A DNA stretch of 64,000 nucleotides from UBA4417 sp031550085 (GTDB lineage Bacteria > Bacteroidota > Bacteroidia > Bacteroidales > UBA4417), in NCBI GenBank assembly GCA_031550085.1, contig JAVBOY010000034.1, forward strand, positions 1 through 64,000, given 5' to 3'. The notes under the pieces are model-generated. The model made no database searches and was not told the origin of the DNA. It worked only from the letters and a program-made list of their open reading frames with translations. Every line of letters starts with the position of its first letter. Within the stretch, counting starts at the first letter, position 1. The translations under genes were made by a program, and so were the position numbers. Of this stretch, positions 7,805 through 16,200 are shown piece after piece.

Positions 7805-8929
7805 ATGGAAATCCGTAAGGTATCCTCTAAAAAAGATTTGATGCGGTTTATCACCTTTCCCCATCAATTGTACAAAAGAGATAAAAATTATGTCCCGGCA
7901 TTAAATATGGCAACGAAAAGGATGTTGGGTAAAAAAAATCCCTTTTTACAGCATTCCGAAATTGCTTTGTTTATCGCTTTAAAAAGAGGTGTTGTGGTGG
8001 GACGGATTGCCGCTATCTACAACCAAACACATCTCGACACCTATCGCGACCATACCGGTTTTTTCGGTTTTTTCGATGCCATCAACGATCTTTCCGTAGC
8101 CAAAAGCTTGTTTGAAGCCTGCGAACAATGGCTCAAAAAGAAGGACATCCGGAGAATGATCGGCCCCGCCAATTTAACCACCAACGATTCCTGCGGTATG
8201 TTAACAGAAGGCTTTCAAGATTCTCCTATGGTGTTAATGCCCTACAATAAAGAGTATTACAACCGGTTATGTTCCCAATTGGGCTTTGCGAAATTAATTG
8301 ATTTGAATTCCTATTCCATTCCGGTCAATGGAAGCAAACTCGGAAACTACGATCACATCTATCAAAAAGGGTTAGAGGCAATGGAGTTGAACCGCATCAA
8401 CATACGCAACCTGTCCCCGAAAACATTTCGAAAAGACACGGAGCAACTGCGATGGGTGTACAACAAAGTCAATGAAAACAATTGGGGATTTATGCCGCTC
8501 AATGAAGCGGAATTTAAAGAAATGGCAAGCGATTTGAAAATGGCAACACCCTGGGATCTGACTCTGGTCATTGAAAAAGAGGGCCAGGTGATCGGATTCT
8601 TAATTGCGGTACCCGATCTGAATCAAGCCCTCAGATTTGTAAAAAGCGGCACCCTTTTTCCATTGGGTATTTTCCGGTTTTTACACAAAAAACGCGGCAT
8701 CCATTCTGCCCGCATTCTGATTTTGGGTGTTCTGGACGAATACAAGGGAATGGGACTTGATGTCGTCATGTACCGGCGGATCAAAGAAGCCTTCGACAAA
8801 AGGCATATTGTAAACTCCGAAGCCTGCTATGTATTGGAAAGCAACCAACCCATGAACCTTATCCTGAATAAAATCTCCGAAGGCATTGCAAAAAAATACC
8901 GGATGTATGAAAAACAAATTGAATCCTGA
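7805..8929 (+). CDS. large GNAT-like acyltransferase (YghO-like)
   Basis: This 374-residue protein has a GNAT-type fold in two lobes. Residues 1-190 start with 'IRKVSSKKDLMRFITFPHQLYKRDKNYVP', seen at the head of the YghO-like family, and contain 'GRIAAIYN' and 'IGPANLTTND'. The C-terminal part has 'VIGFLIAVPDLNQALRF' and 'GVLDEYKGMGLDVVMYRRI', matching strands and the pantetheine-binding loop of an acyltransferase. Relatives in other bacteria are often near lipid genes. Here it ends the operon with two radical SAM enzymes and the FemAB-like gene, so an acyl or aminoacyl transfer onto a radical-modified lipid or small molecule is possible but not shown. Confidence 0.7.
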   Translation: MEIRKVSSKKDLMRFITFPHQLYKRDKNYVPALNMATKRMLGKKNPFLQHSEIALFIALKRGVVVGRIAAIYNQTHLDTYRDHTGFFGFFDAINDLSVAKSLFEACEQWLKKKDIRRMIGPANLTTNDSCGMLTEGFQDSPMVLMPYNKEYYNRLCSQLGFAKLIDLNSYSIPVNGSKLGNYDHIYQKGLEAMELNRINIRNLSPKTFRKDTEQLRWVYNKVNENNWGFMPLNEAEFKEMASDLKMATPWDLTLVIEKEGQVIGFLIAVPDLNQALRFVKSGTLFPLGIFRFLHKKRGIHSARILILGVLDEYKGMGLDVVMYRRIKEAFDKRHIVNSEACYVLESNQPMNLILNKISEGIAKKYRMYEKQIES

Positions 8930-9318
8930 GGAAAAACACTCCTGCTCCTGTCCCGTAAGATCGTTTCGTACCCCGCCACCCGCCCGGAAAACAACCGGAA
9001 GCATCTTGATTTTTAATTTTTTATCGAAAATTCCTGAAAAAAGTTTTTTATAAAAACAACATTATTATATTTGCTTTTTCTTTTAGTTTCTGTTTGTCCT
9101 CTTTCATTGAATGGATCAAAATGAGTATCCGGACGGTAAGACATACTGTATTCTTTCAATTTATTCCCTTATGGCAGGTGGATGATCCTGTAGGGGCAAA
9201 TCCCTTCCGGCAGATTCCATTCCCTGTTTTCCCCGAATTTATCGACAAACGGCTCCTGTTTTTTATAGGTTTCAGCCACCGGATGGCCAAGTATCCCCAA
9301 AAGGGATACCATTCGGCC
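8930..9318. other. stretch without a supported gene
   Basis: Between the acyltransferase gene and the 21-bp array I see no convincing gene. An open frame at 9094-9369 (plus) enters the array and has no recognisable domain. The overlapping minus-strand frame is an equally poor candidate. 9040-9100 is AT-rich and could hold a promoter, but no clear -7 box with correct spacing stands out. Confidence 0.5.
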
Positions 9319-9654
9319 AAAAAACAGCAGGGAACCGCGAAAAAATGGATGGGAAGCGTAAAAAAATGAGCGGGAACTACTAAAAAACGAACGAGGACCG
9401 TAATAAAACGGATGGGAACCGCAGAAAAATGGATGAGGACCATCTAAAAATGGATGGGAACCGTGGAAAAATGAACGAGGACCGTGATAAAACGGATGGG
9501 AACCGCAGAAAAATGGATGAGGACCATCCAAAAATGGACGGGAACCGTGAAAAAGCCAGCGGGAACCGTGCAAAAGAGTAAAAGAGCCCGTAAAAAAGAA
9601 ACGAGGACGATAAAAAAAAGAAAATCAACCGGAAAAAAACCGGAGATTATAGAT
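9319..9654. repeat. array of sixteen 21-bp units with phased A-tracts
   Basis: The 336 bp divide into sixteen consecutive 21-bp units with consensus nAAAAATGGATGGGAACCGTG. Between 9361 and 9549 two subtypes alternate, one with GGGAAC and one with GAGGAC, giving a 42-bp dimer. The 84-bp block 9403-9486 is repeated with few changes from 9487 on, so the array has 21/42/84-bp levels. Every unit opens with a run of four to eight A residues. The last three or four units are decayed and A-rich. There are no unique spacers, so it is not a CRISPR. Because 21 bp is two helical turns, the A-tracts face the same side of the helix, which predicts bent DNA. Confidence 0.9.
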
Positions 9655-9686
9655 CCCCTTATTTTTATAAACCATTAAATCTTACA

Positions 9687-10340
9687 ATGATGTCAGGAAA
9701 AGTTATTGCACAAAAACTGCACACGATGGAAAACGGTATCCTGGGAGCCTTAAACAACTCCGAAATATCGCAACGGATGGCTTCTTACGGGTATACCCCC
9801 GAGCGGATCCAAAACGAAGGGAAAATGCTTTGGGAAAAAGCCAGCCGGCTTACATCGGAACATGTTAAAAAATACGGAGAACAATATGCCTCTTCCGCAG
9901 AAAGCGGCCAGACGCAGTCCGGTGTTTACGGGCGTTACATGGTGATTTTGAAAGTAGCGAGGGTGGCTTTTAAGGATAACCCCGCCCTGCTCAAAGGACT
10001 TGAAGCTGCAGGCCGGCGGCCCAAAAGTTTTTCGGGCTGGCTGCGCAGCAGCCGCATCTTTTACGCCAACCTGCTGGCAAATGCCGATGCGGTGGCAATC
10101 CTCGCAAACTTTGGGATTACTTCGGAAGCGCTTACGCAAGAATTGCAGGAGGTAACCCGCACCGAAGAAGTTTACAGCAAAGAACTCGAAAGCAGGGCCG
10201 GCGCCCAGCAGTCTACCGCCGAGCGCGACCAGGCTTTTGACGAGCTTTGCAACTGGTACAGCGATTTCCGCGCCATCGCCCGCATCGCCCTCTACGACAA
10301 ACCCCAACTGCTCGAAGCACTGGGGATCGTGAAGAAGTAA
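9687..10340 (+). CDS. helical protein of unknown function downstream of the 21-bp array
   Basis: This 217-residue protein is almost entirely alpha-helical with no signal peptide or membrane segment. Two parts stand out: 'MASYGYTPERIQNEGKMLWEKA' near residue 30, and a C-terminal half with a central 'ESRAGAQQSTAERDQAFDELCNWYSDFRAIARIALYDKPQLLEALGI' hairpin. I recall similar proteins of unknown role in other Bacteroidota but cannot name a family. The start at 9687 (two consecutive ATGs) lies only 33 bp after the repeat array, so the array lies in its upstream region and could act in its control. GC content is higher than in the cassette region. Confidence 0.75.
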   Translation: MMSGKVIAQKLHTMENGILGALNNSEISQRMASYGYTPERIQNEGKMLWEKASRLTSEHVKKYGEQYASSAESGQTQSGVYGRYMVILKVARVAFKDNPALLKGLEAAGRRPKSFSGWLRSSRIFYANLLANADAVAILANFGITSEALTQELQEVTRTEEVYSKELESRAGAQQSTAERDQAFDELCNWYSDFRAIARIALYDKPQLLEALGIVKK

Positions 10341-10389
10341 AGGGATTTTTTAACAGTCTTGGCAATCCGGAAAGGGGTTGCTAAGGCTG

Positions 10390-10436
10390 TTTGGGGCTTG
10401 TACGCGCAAGCCCACCCGCCGGCAGCCGCAAGTACA
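10390..10436 (+). repeat. degenerate attC-like right arm
   Basis: The segment CCCACCCGCCGGCAGCCGCAAGTACATTGAATAG resembles the right arm of site 2 (CCCGCTCGCAAGCAGCCGCAGGTACGTTGGTAG), with the core GTT changed to ATT. No left arm precedes it. It lies just before the plus-strand gene at 10481, the same position that right arms hold before cassette genes upstream. Confidence 0.4.
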
Positions 10437-10480
10437 TTGAATAGTTATTAAAGAACAACAAATATTAAACAGCATAAATT

Positions 10481-11701
10481 ATGAAACGAATTTTATTTTA
10501 TTTGGTATTGATTCTTTCCCTGAATCTAAATTTACGTTTAAATGCCCAATGCACGGACAACACATGTGAGTGTGTTTACTCACTGCTATTACAGGAGGAT
10601 ACTTTATGGATAGGCACAAAGGTGGGTTTGTACAAATACAACATTCAAACGGGCGACAACTATTTGTATAATAAGGACAACTCCCTATTACCAAGCAATT
10701 TTGTGTATTGCCTGACTATTGGAAGAGATAACTCATTATGGATTGGCACCTATGGAGGCGGGTTGGTAAATTTTAAAAATGGCAATTGGGTTGTTTTTGA
10801 CGAAAACAATTCTCAAATTGGAACCAACAACATCTTTGGAGTAGAATTATTTCAAGAAATATTATGGCTTGCAACAGATAAAGGAGTTGTAACTTATGGT
10901 TTCAACAATAATTGGATTCTTTATGATCAGAATAATTCATTACTACCCCCTGCAACCATTTATTCTGTGGCAAATGACGGAGATTCCGCCATGTGGGTTA
11001 GTGCCCATGGCGGATTATATAAATATAATGGCAATTGGACTGAATATGTTCGTTATACTTCCGGATTACCGCATACTACCGTTTATTCTGTAACCATAAA
11101 AGACCAAGTAAAATATATATGCACGCTCGGAGGACTTGCATGTTTCGATGGGATCAACTGGTCATCAATATCTTCCGATAAATCCCTGACGCTAAGATTT
11201 AATCCAGGCCATAACGACTATTGGTTAGGCACAACAAACGGATTGAAACATTTTTTAAATGATGGTTCGGGGAAAGTCAATGTTTACAACAAATCGAATA
11301 CAATAATGACACATGATCACATCCAGGCATTCATAGTCGACAGCAACGATACTAAATGGATTGGAACTTGGGGAGGTGGCTTATATAAACTTAGTAACGG
11401 ACAGTTTACAAAAATAGTTTTTTGCAATCCATCAGGGGTTAACAATGTCGTAAAAAAAGATTTGTCTATTTACCCAAACCCTACAGAAAATTTCATAAAC
11501 GTGGATTGCGATAAATCCGGAATTTCGACTCTATCAAAAATAGAAATATATAATTTGTACGGACAGTTGATGAAAGTAATAGAAAATAAATCAGCGGAGA
11601 AACCGATTAAAATTGATGTTGGAAACCTAGAATCCGGAATGTATTTGCTGAAAATTTATTTTGAAGAAAAAACAATTGTAAAGACTATTCTAAAAAGATG
11701 A
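10481..11701 (+). CDS. beta-propeller (Reg_prop) protein with T9SS sorting domain
   Basis: This 406-residue protein starts with a signal peptide (about 1-22, ending LNAQ). Six or more two-component-regulator-propeller strands are visible as repeated 'LWIGT..GLYKY', 'LWIGTYGGGLVNF', 'LWLATDKGVVTY', 'MWVSAHGGLYKY', 'YWLGTTNGLKHF' and 'KWIGTWGGGLYKL'. Residues from about 325 form a type IX secretion C-terminal sorting domain: 'LSIYPNPTENFINV', then 'IYNLYGQLMK' and 'LESGMYLLKIYF'. Unlike hybrid two-component sensors with the same propeller, it has no kinase or transmembrane part, so it is probably secreted and attached to the cell surface. It stands alone between a degenerate attC-like arm and the first copy of an intergenic repeat. 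Confidence 0.85.
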   Translation: MKRILFYLVLILSLNLNLRLNAQCTDNTCECVYSLLLQEDTLWIGTKVGLYKYNIQTGDNYLYNKDNSLLPSNFVYCLTIGRDNSLWIGTYGGGLVNFKNGNWVVFDENNSQIGTNNIFGVELFQEILWLATDKGVVTYGFNNNWILYDQNNSLLPPATIYSVANDGDSAMWVSAHGGLYKYNGNWTEYVRYTSGLPHTTVYSVTIKDQVKYICTLGGLACFDGINWSSISSDKSLTLRFNPGHNDYWLGTTNGLKHFLNDGSGKVNVYNKSNTIMTHDHIQAFIVDSNDTKWIGTWGGGLYKLSNGQFTKIVFCNPSGVNNVVKKDLSIYPNPTENFINVDCDKSGISTLSKIEIYNLYGQLMKVIENKSAEKPIKIDVGNLESGMYLLKIYFEEKTIVKTILKR

Positions 11702-11726
11702 CTAAACCGTCCTTGTACTCCGTTGT

Positions 11727-11880
11727 ACCATAGGTTGTATAACCGAATACGTTCGGCGGCAGTTGGCCTCTCCGCCCCCCTCCAAAAGAGGGGAATCGCT
11801 CGACGTCATTTATCATGCACAAGCGAAGTTTACAAAGACAACAAAGCTAAGGCCGAGCCATAGCTTAACAAGAGAAACCT
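11727..11880. repeat. intergenic repeat family B, copy 1
   Basis: The run CCATAGGTTGTATAACCGAA and the following ACGTTCGGCG recur in copy 2 (12955 on), as does the later TTTATCATGCACAAnCGAAG. The copies share both ends and differ in the middle, where this one holds a C-rich stretch with a GAGGGG hairpin. It follows the propeller gene directly and contains no gene. Spurious short frames arise on both strands. Confidence 0.7.
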
Positions 11881-11966
11881 GTACACCCCGCTTTTTGTTA
11901 TATATATAAATTCAACACATTTAAAAATTATCGTCAAATAGATAAATCAATTATAAGAAATTAGAA

Positions 11967-12935
11967 ATGGAAGTTTTATTTGTCCAAATATTTTTAGGTG
12001 TAGGGCTCTTTTTTATTATCAACTGGATTGGTAGTCATTCTTATTCAATTGGCTATATAGAAATATCGATGTTTGCAAAAAGTGAAGAAGCACCTGCTTT
12101 TAATTTTTTAATTCGAGCATTGACACCTGCAATTTATTTAGTTATTATCTCAAGTATTTTTTATTATTTAAAATTTGATAAATATGTTTTAAATATTTAT
12201 TTTGTAAGTGTTTACTATCTAGCCTTTAGGCTTTTGTTTAATCTAGCCACAAATAAAGCCCTACTTTTAAACTGGGTAGAACAAATTGTTTATTGGGTAG
12301 CAATAATAATTATTTCATATTTTACCTATGACAAATTCATCAAAATAAAGGCAAATATTTTACCTGATTTTACAAATATTGCAAATGAATTATGGATTAT
12401 AATTTTGATTTTCTTGTATCAAGTCGCCAATAACATCAAGCGTTCTTCAAAGAATACCGTCAAAAGAAAAAATAATTATACAAGAACTAGATACATGTAT
12501 TTTAAAAAATTATATGGAGAAAACATTAAAAGTATCATGCAAAATGAAGCATTAGAAGGAATTGGATATGCAATACTAATTTATGAAGATTTCAATAGAC
12601 CAAAACCTCTAAGGTGGATTGAAACACTGAGATTTATATTTACAAAGAAACCTCATACACTTGGTGTCATGCAAGTTTTAAGCGATCGATATATTACCGA
12701 TAAAGAAAGCGTTGAACTTGGTATGACAAAAATAAAAAAAGCCCATGAAAAATATTTAAGCAAATCAAGTGTAAGTAGCGAAGATTCTTATGAATGGTCC
12801 GTAATGAATGAAATTATATCAGACTACAATGTTGGAAATAGTTATTATTCTGAAGTATCAAATTTAGTGGAGTATATAAAAGAAAATTTTTATAAAAACA
12901 CAAAAGACACTTTGAAGGTAGAAAACGTCCGCTAA
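11967..12935 (+). CDS. polytopic membrane protein with lysozyme-like C-terminal domain
   Basis: This 322-residue protein has five likely membrane helices (about 3-20, 47-67, 73-93, 103-121, 140-156). A strongly basic stretch (158-182, many K/R) follows, so by the positive-inside rule the C-terminal domain faces the cytoplasm. That domain has the lytic-transglycosylase layout: a candidate catalytic E207 in 'ILIYEDFNRP', the GVMQV motif at 233-237 (compare GLMQI of SLT enzymes), and 'DYNVGNSYYSEVSNL' near 286, as in the Y-N-x-G region. The domain call rests on motif order, not alignment. The gene is a single unit flanked by two copies of repeat B and is AT-rich, suggesting it is mobile. Confidence 0.6.
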   Translation: MEVLFVQIFLGVGLFFIINWIGSHSYSIGYIEISMFAKSEEAPAFNFLIRALTPAIYLVIISSIFYYLKFDKYVLNIYFVSVYYLAFRLLFNLATNKALLLNWVEQIVYWVAIIIISYFTYDKFIKIKANILPDFTNIANELWIIILIFLYQVANNIKRSSKNTVKRKNNYTRTRYMYFKKLYGENIKSIMQNEALEGIGYAILIYEDFNRPKPLRWIETLRFIFTKKPHTLGVMQVLSDRYITDKESVELGMTKIKKAHEKYLSKSSVSSEDSYEWSVMNEIISDYNVGNSYYSEVSNLVEYIKENFYKNTKDTLKVENVR

Positions 12936-12944
12936 CTTGCGGCC

Positions 12945-13095
12945 TCCTCGTTGCCCCATAGGTTGTATAACCGAATACGTTCGGCGACGGTTGGACTCCC
13001 CTAACCTCTGTTCGGCGGCGGGCTTCGTCGCCGTCGTTTTTATCATGCACAAACGAAGCTTGCAAAAACAGCAAGGCTAAGCCTTAAGCTAACAC
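12945..13095. repeat. intergenic repeat family B, copy 2
   Basis: This copy follows the membrane protein gene. It shares with copy 1 the start (CCATAGGTTGTATAACCGAA) and the end (TTTATCATGCACAAACGAAG and a downstream GCTAAGnC.. AGCT.AACA). The middle contains CGGCGGCGGGCTTCGTCGCCG, able to fold into a hairpin. A related shorter sequence is at 25675. The CGCTAACTTGCGGCC just before it, at 12931, recalls the left arm of the attC-like sites but is too short to call. Confidence 0.65.
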
Positions 13096-13110
13096 AGCTC
13101 CAAAAAACGA

Positions 13111-13258
13111 GGCTGTTCAAAAAGAGTGTTTTTCACCACAAAGACACGAAGTTGATACAAAGAGCACAAAGTTGATAATTTCATTTTTATACAATTGTGT
13201 CCTTTGTGCAGGATTCTCTGTGCCCTTGTGGTAAAGTTTTTTGACTTTTTGAACAGCT
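13111..13258. repeat. long imperfect inverted repeat (MITE-like)
   Basis: The left arm GGCTGTTCAAAAAG (13111 on), continuing through CACCACAAAGACAC, is the inverted and diverged form of the right arm GTGCCCTTGTGGTAAAG... CTTTTTGAACAGC ending near 13257. The arms of about 65 bp match at roughly two thirds of positions by eye. There is no gene inside. Sequences of this 'caaagacacaaag' type are scattered in many Bacteroidota genomes. It lies between two convergent transcription units and may also stop transcription. Confidence 0.6.
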
Positions 13259-13287
13259 CCGCTTTAAAATAAGTTCAAATTTCAACA

Positions 13288-16200
13288 TTACGAAATGATA
13301 ATTGTTCCGTTTTTCAGCGCCTTGCGGTAAGTGCTGTTTGACTTCCTGCGTTTGATCCGGATTTTCAGGTTATTGATCGCCAGATACATGGCCGGAACAA
13401 AAATCAGCGTCAAGAAAGTCGCAAAGGTTAACCCGAAAATAATCGCCCAGGAAAGCGGCCCCCAGAACATCACATTGTCGCCGCCCACATGCAGATGCGG
13501 ATTTAAATCGGTGAATAAGGTGGCAAAGTTGATGTTCAACCCGATGGCCAAGGGAACCAAACCCAGAATGGTTGCCGTAGCCGTAAGGATGACCGGCGTA
13601 ATCCGTATTTTTCCGGCTTCCAGAATGGCCTGCCGCGTGCGCATGCCCCGCGCCCGGAGTTCGTCGATAAATTCTACGATTAAAATCCCGTTCCGGACCA
13701 CAATTCCCGCCAACGCCACAATTCCCAAACCGGACATAATTACGGAAATGGTCATGTTGAAAATCACGATTCCCAAAAATACGCCGATGATGCTGAAGAT
13801 AATCTCACTCAAAATCAAAACCGTTTTACTGATCGAATTAAATTGAGTAATCAAAATAAAGAAGATCAAGCCGATGGCAATCATCATTGCTTTCCCCAGG
13901 AAGCCCACGGTTTCCTGCTGGTCTTCCTGTTCGCCCGTAAACGAAATGGTTACGCCGTTGTGCCGGCTGAACTGCGGTTCGATTTGCTTGATTTTGGCAA
14001 TGATTTCATTGGCCGTGTAACCGGGCAATACTTCGCTCGACAGGGTGATCACCCGTTTCAGGTTCAGGCGGTTGATACCGCCATACGTAGCCGAATAATC
14101 GATCGAAGCCACACTCGACAAGGGAACCGAACGGATAATCCCCGTATTTGCATCGCGGAAAGTAAGCCGCATATCGAGCAGGTTATCGATATTCTCCCGC
14201 GTACTTTCGTTGTAGCGCAAGGTGATGGGATATTCATCTTCTTCTTCTTTGTATTTCGAAACTTCCAACCCCAGCACCGCCGTGCGCAGTTCCGAAGCGA
14301 TTTGCGCCGTCGAAATGCCTTCGTTGTTGGCGCGCTTGCGGTCGATGTTCACATTGATTTCGGGTTTGATGGCCTCCACATCGCTCTTCAATTCTTCGAT
14401 TCCTTTAATTTGCTTATCCTGGATAAACTTCTTGAAACCGTCGGCATCTTCGATCAATTCCTTCAGGTTTTCGCTGCTGATTTCAATGTTGATGGGTTTT
14501 CCGGTAGGAGGCCCCATGCGGTTTTTCTCCACATAAATTTCAACCCCCGGCATTCCCTTCACTTCATCGCGGATTTTATTCAGATAATCCGTGGTAGAGG
14601 CGCCGTGCCGGTATTTGTATTCCACAAAATTCACCGTCACTTTCCCCTTTTCGCTGGAGGTGGTATTATCGAATACCGAGGAACCCGATCCGGCTCCCAA
14701 AGCCACGTTTGCCAGCACACTCTCGACAACGGGGTTGTTTTTTCCCAAAACTGCATCCACCTTCTGTTCCACAACACTAGTGATGCTATCGGTCACTTTC
14801 TGATCGGTTCCGACCGGCAAACGAATCAACACGTCAATGGTATTGGGTTCGTTGTCGGGGAAGAATACCACCTGGGGCTTGGCAATTCCCACTAAAACCA
14901 TCGTTACAACAAACAAAACGATAACGCCTCCGAACAGGCCCCACGAACGGTTTCCTTTTAACAGGTGCACCATCGTCCGCTCATACAAGTTCACACAAGC
15001 AGGCCAGGCTTTGCCTTGCCACCAGGAAATATAGGCGCCCAACCAGGTATAATAGCTGATTACCAGAACGATTCCCAATACGGCGGCATTCGCCAACGCA
15101 AATACAATTTTGTGGTGATTTACCGCATAAATAATATAGAAAAACAAAGCGATCCCCAACAACCACAGCACTTTCTTTTTCAAGCTGCGCATTTTTTGTT
15201 TCTTCGATGGGGTTTCGTTTTCATGCTTCATAAATGAAACGGCAAACACCGGATTGATAATATACGCTACAAACAGGGACGCAAACAAGGTTATAATCAA
15301 TGTGACCGGCATATAGTGCATAAACTGCCCCACAATTCCCGGCCAGAATGCCAGGGGGAAGAAGGGCGCCAGGGTTGTCAGCGTTCCGGATAAAATGGGC
15401 AAAAATACCTCTCCCGCCGCCTGCTTGGCGGCAAGCACAATATCCGGCTGTTTCTGGTGGGTCCGGTGCGTGTTCTCGATGACCACAATGGCATCGTCCA
15501 CCACAATTCCCAAGGCAAAAATAAAACCGAACATCACAATCATGTTCATGGTGAAGCCCAATCCCGGCATGATCATATAGGCGATGGCCATCGACAACGG
15601 CACCGACATGGCCACAAAGAAGGCATTAGTGACACCCATAAAAAACATCAACACAATGGTGACCAGAATAAAACCGATGATAATGGTGTTGTTCAGTTCT
15701 TCCAGGGTATTGCGCGTAAAACGGCTTTGTTCCCCCGTAACCGAGATCGACAAATCCGAAGGAAATTCCTTGTTTTTCAATTCATGGTCCAGAATGTTCT
15801 GGATTTTATCGGAAGCAATTAAGAGGTTTTGCCCGCTTTTCTTGATGACATTGAGGGTGATCACGTTTTTACCATTCAAACGCGAAAAACTTTCCTGTTC
15901 CTTAAACCCGTCGTACACATCCGCCACATCCTTCAAGTAAACCAAAGCGCCGCCGCTCGATTTCAAGGCAATATTCTTGATGGTTTCCACATCCGGAAAT
16001 TGCCCGATCACGCGGATGGAACGTTTCATGCCGTAAGCGCTCACATTCCCCGCCGAAATGGTCATGTTTTCCGATGCCACCGCCCGTTGCACATCGCTAA
16101 AGGTGAGCAAGGCCGCCTGCATTTTATACATGTCCATATCAATGAAAATTTCCCGTTCCGGCGCACCGATAATATCCACCCGGGTAATTTCTTTCAATCC

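Noticed and set aside
9169..9573. Minus-strand repetitive open frame over the 21-bp array
   Set aside because: A 21-bp period gives open frames in several phases by chance. The peptide is an F/H/G/S-rich repeat with no start context and no homologue known to me.
9319..9654. The 21-bp array as a CRISPR
   Set aside because: Units are contiguous with no unique spacers and no cas genes are nearby.
12864..13074. Short frames inside repeat B
   Set aside because: They lie within a repeated non-coding element and vary between copies.
13843..14895. Long plus-strand frame opposite the RND pump
   Set aside because: It is the complement of a conserved pump gene, rich in H/F/G/R, with no domain.
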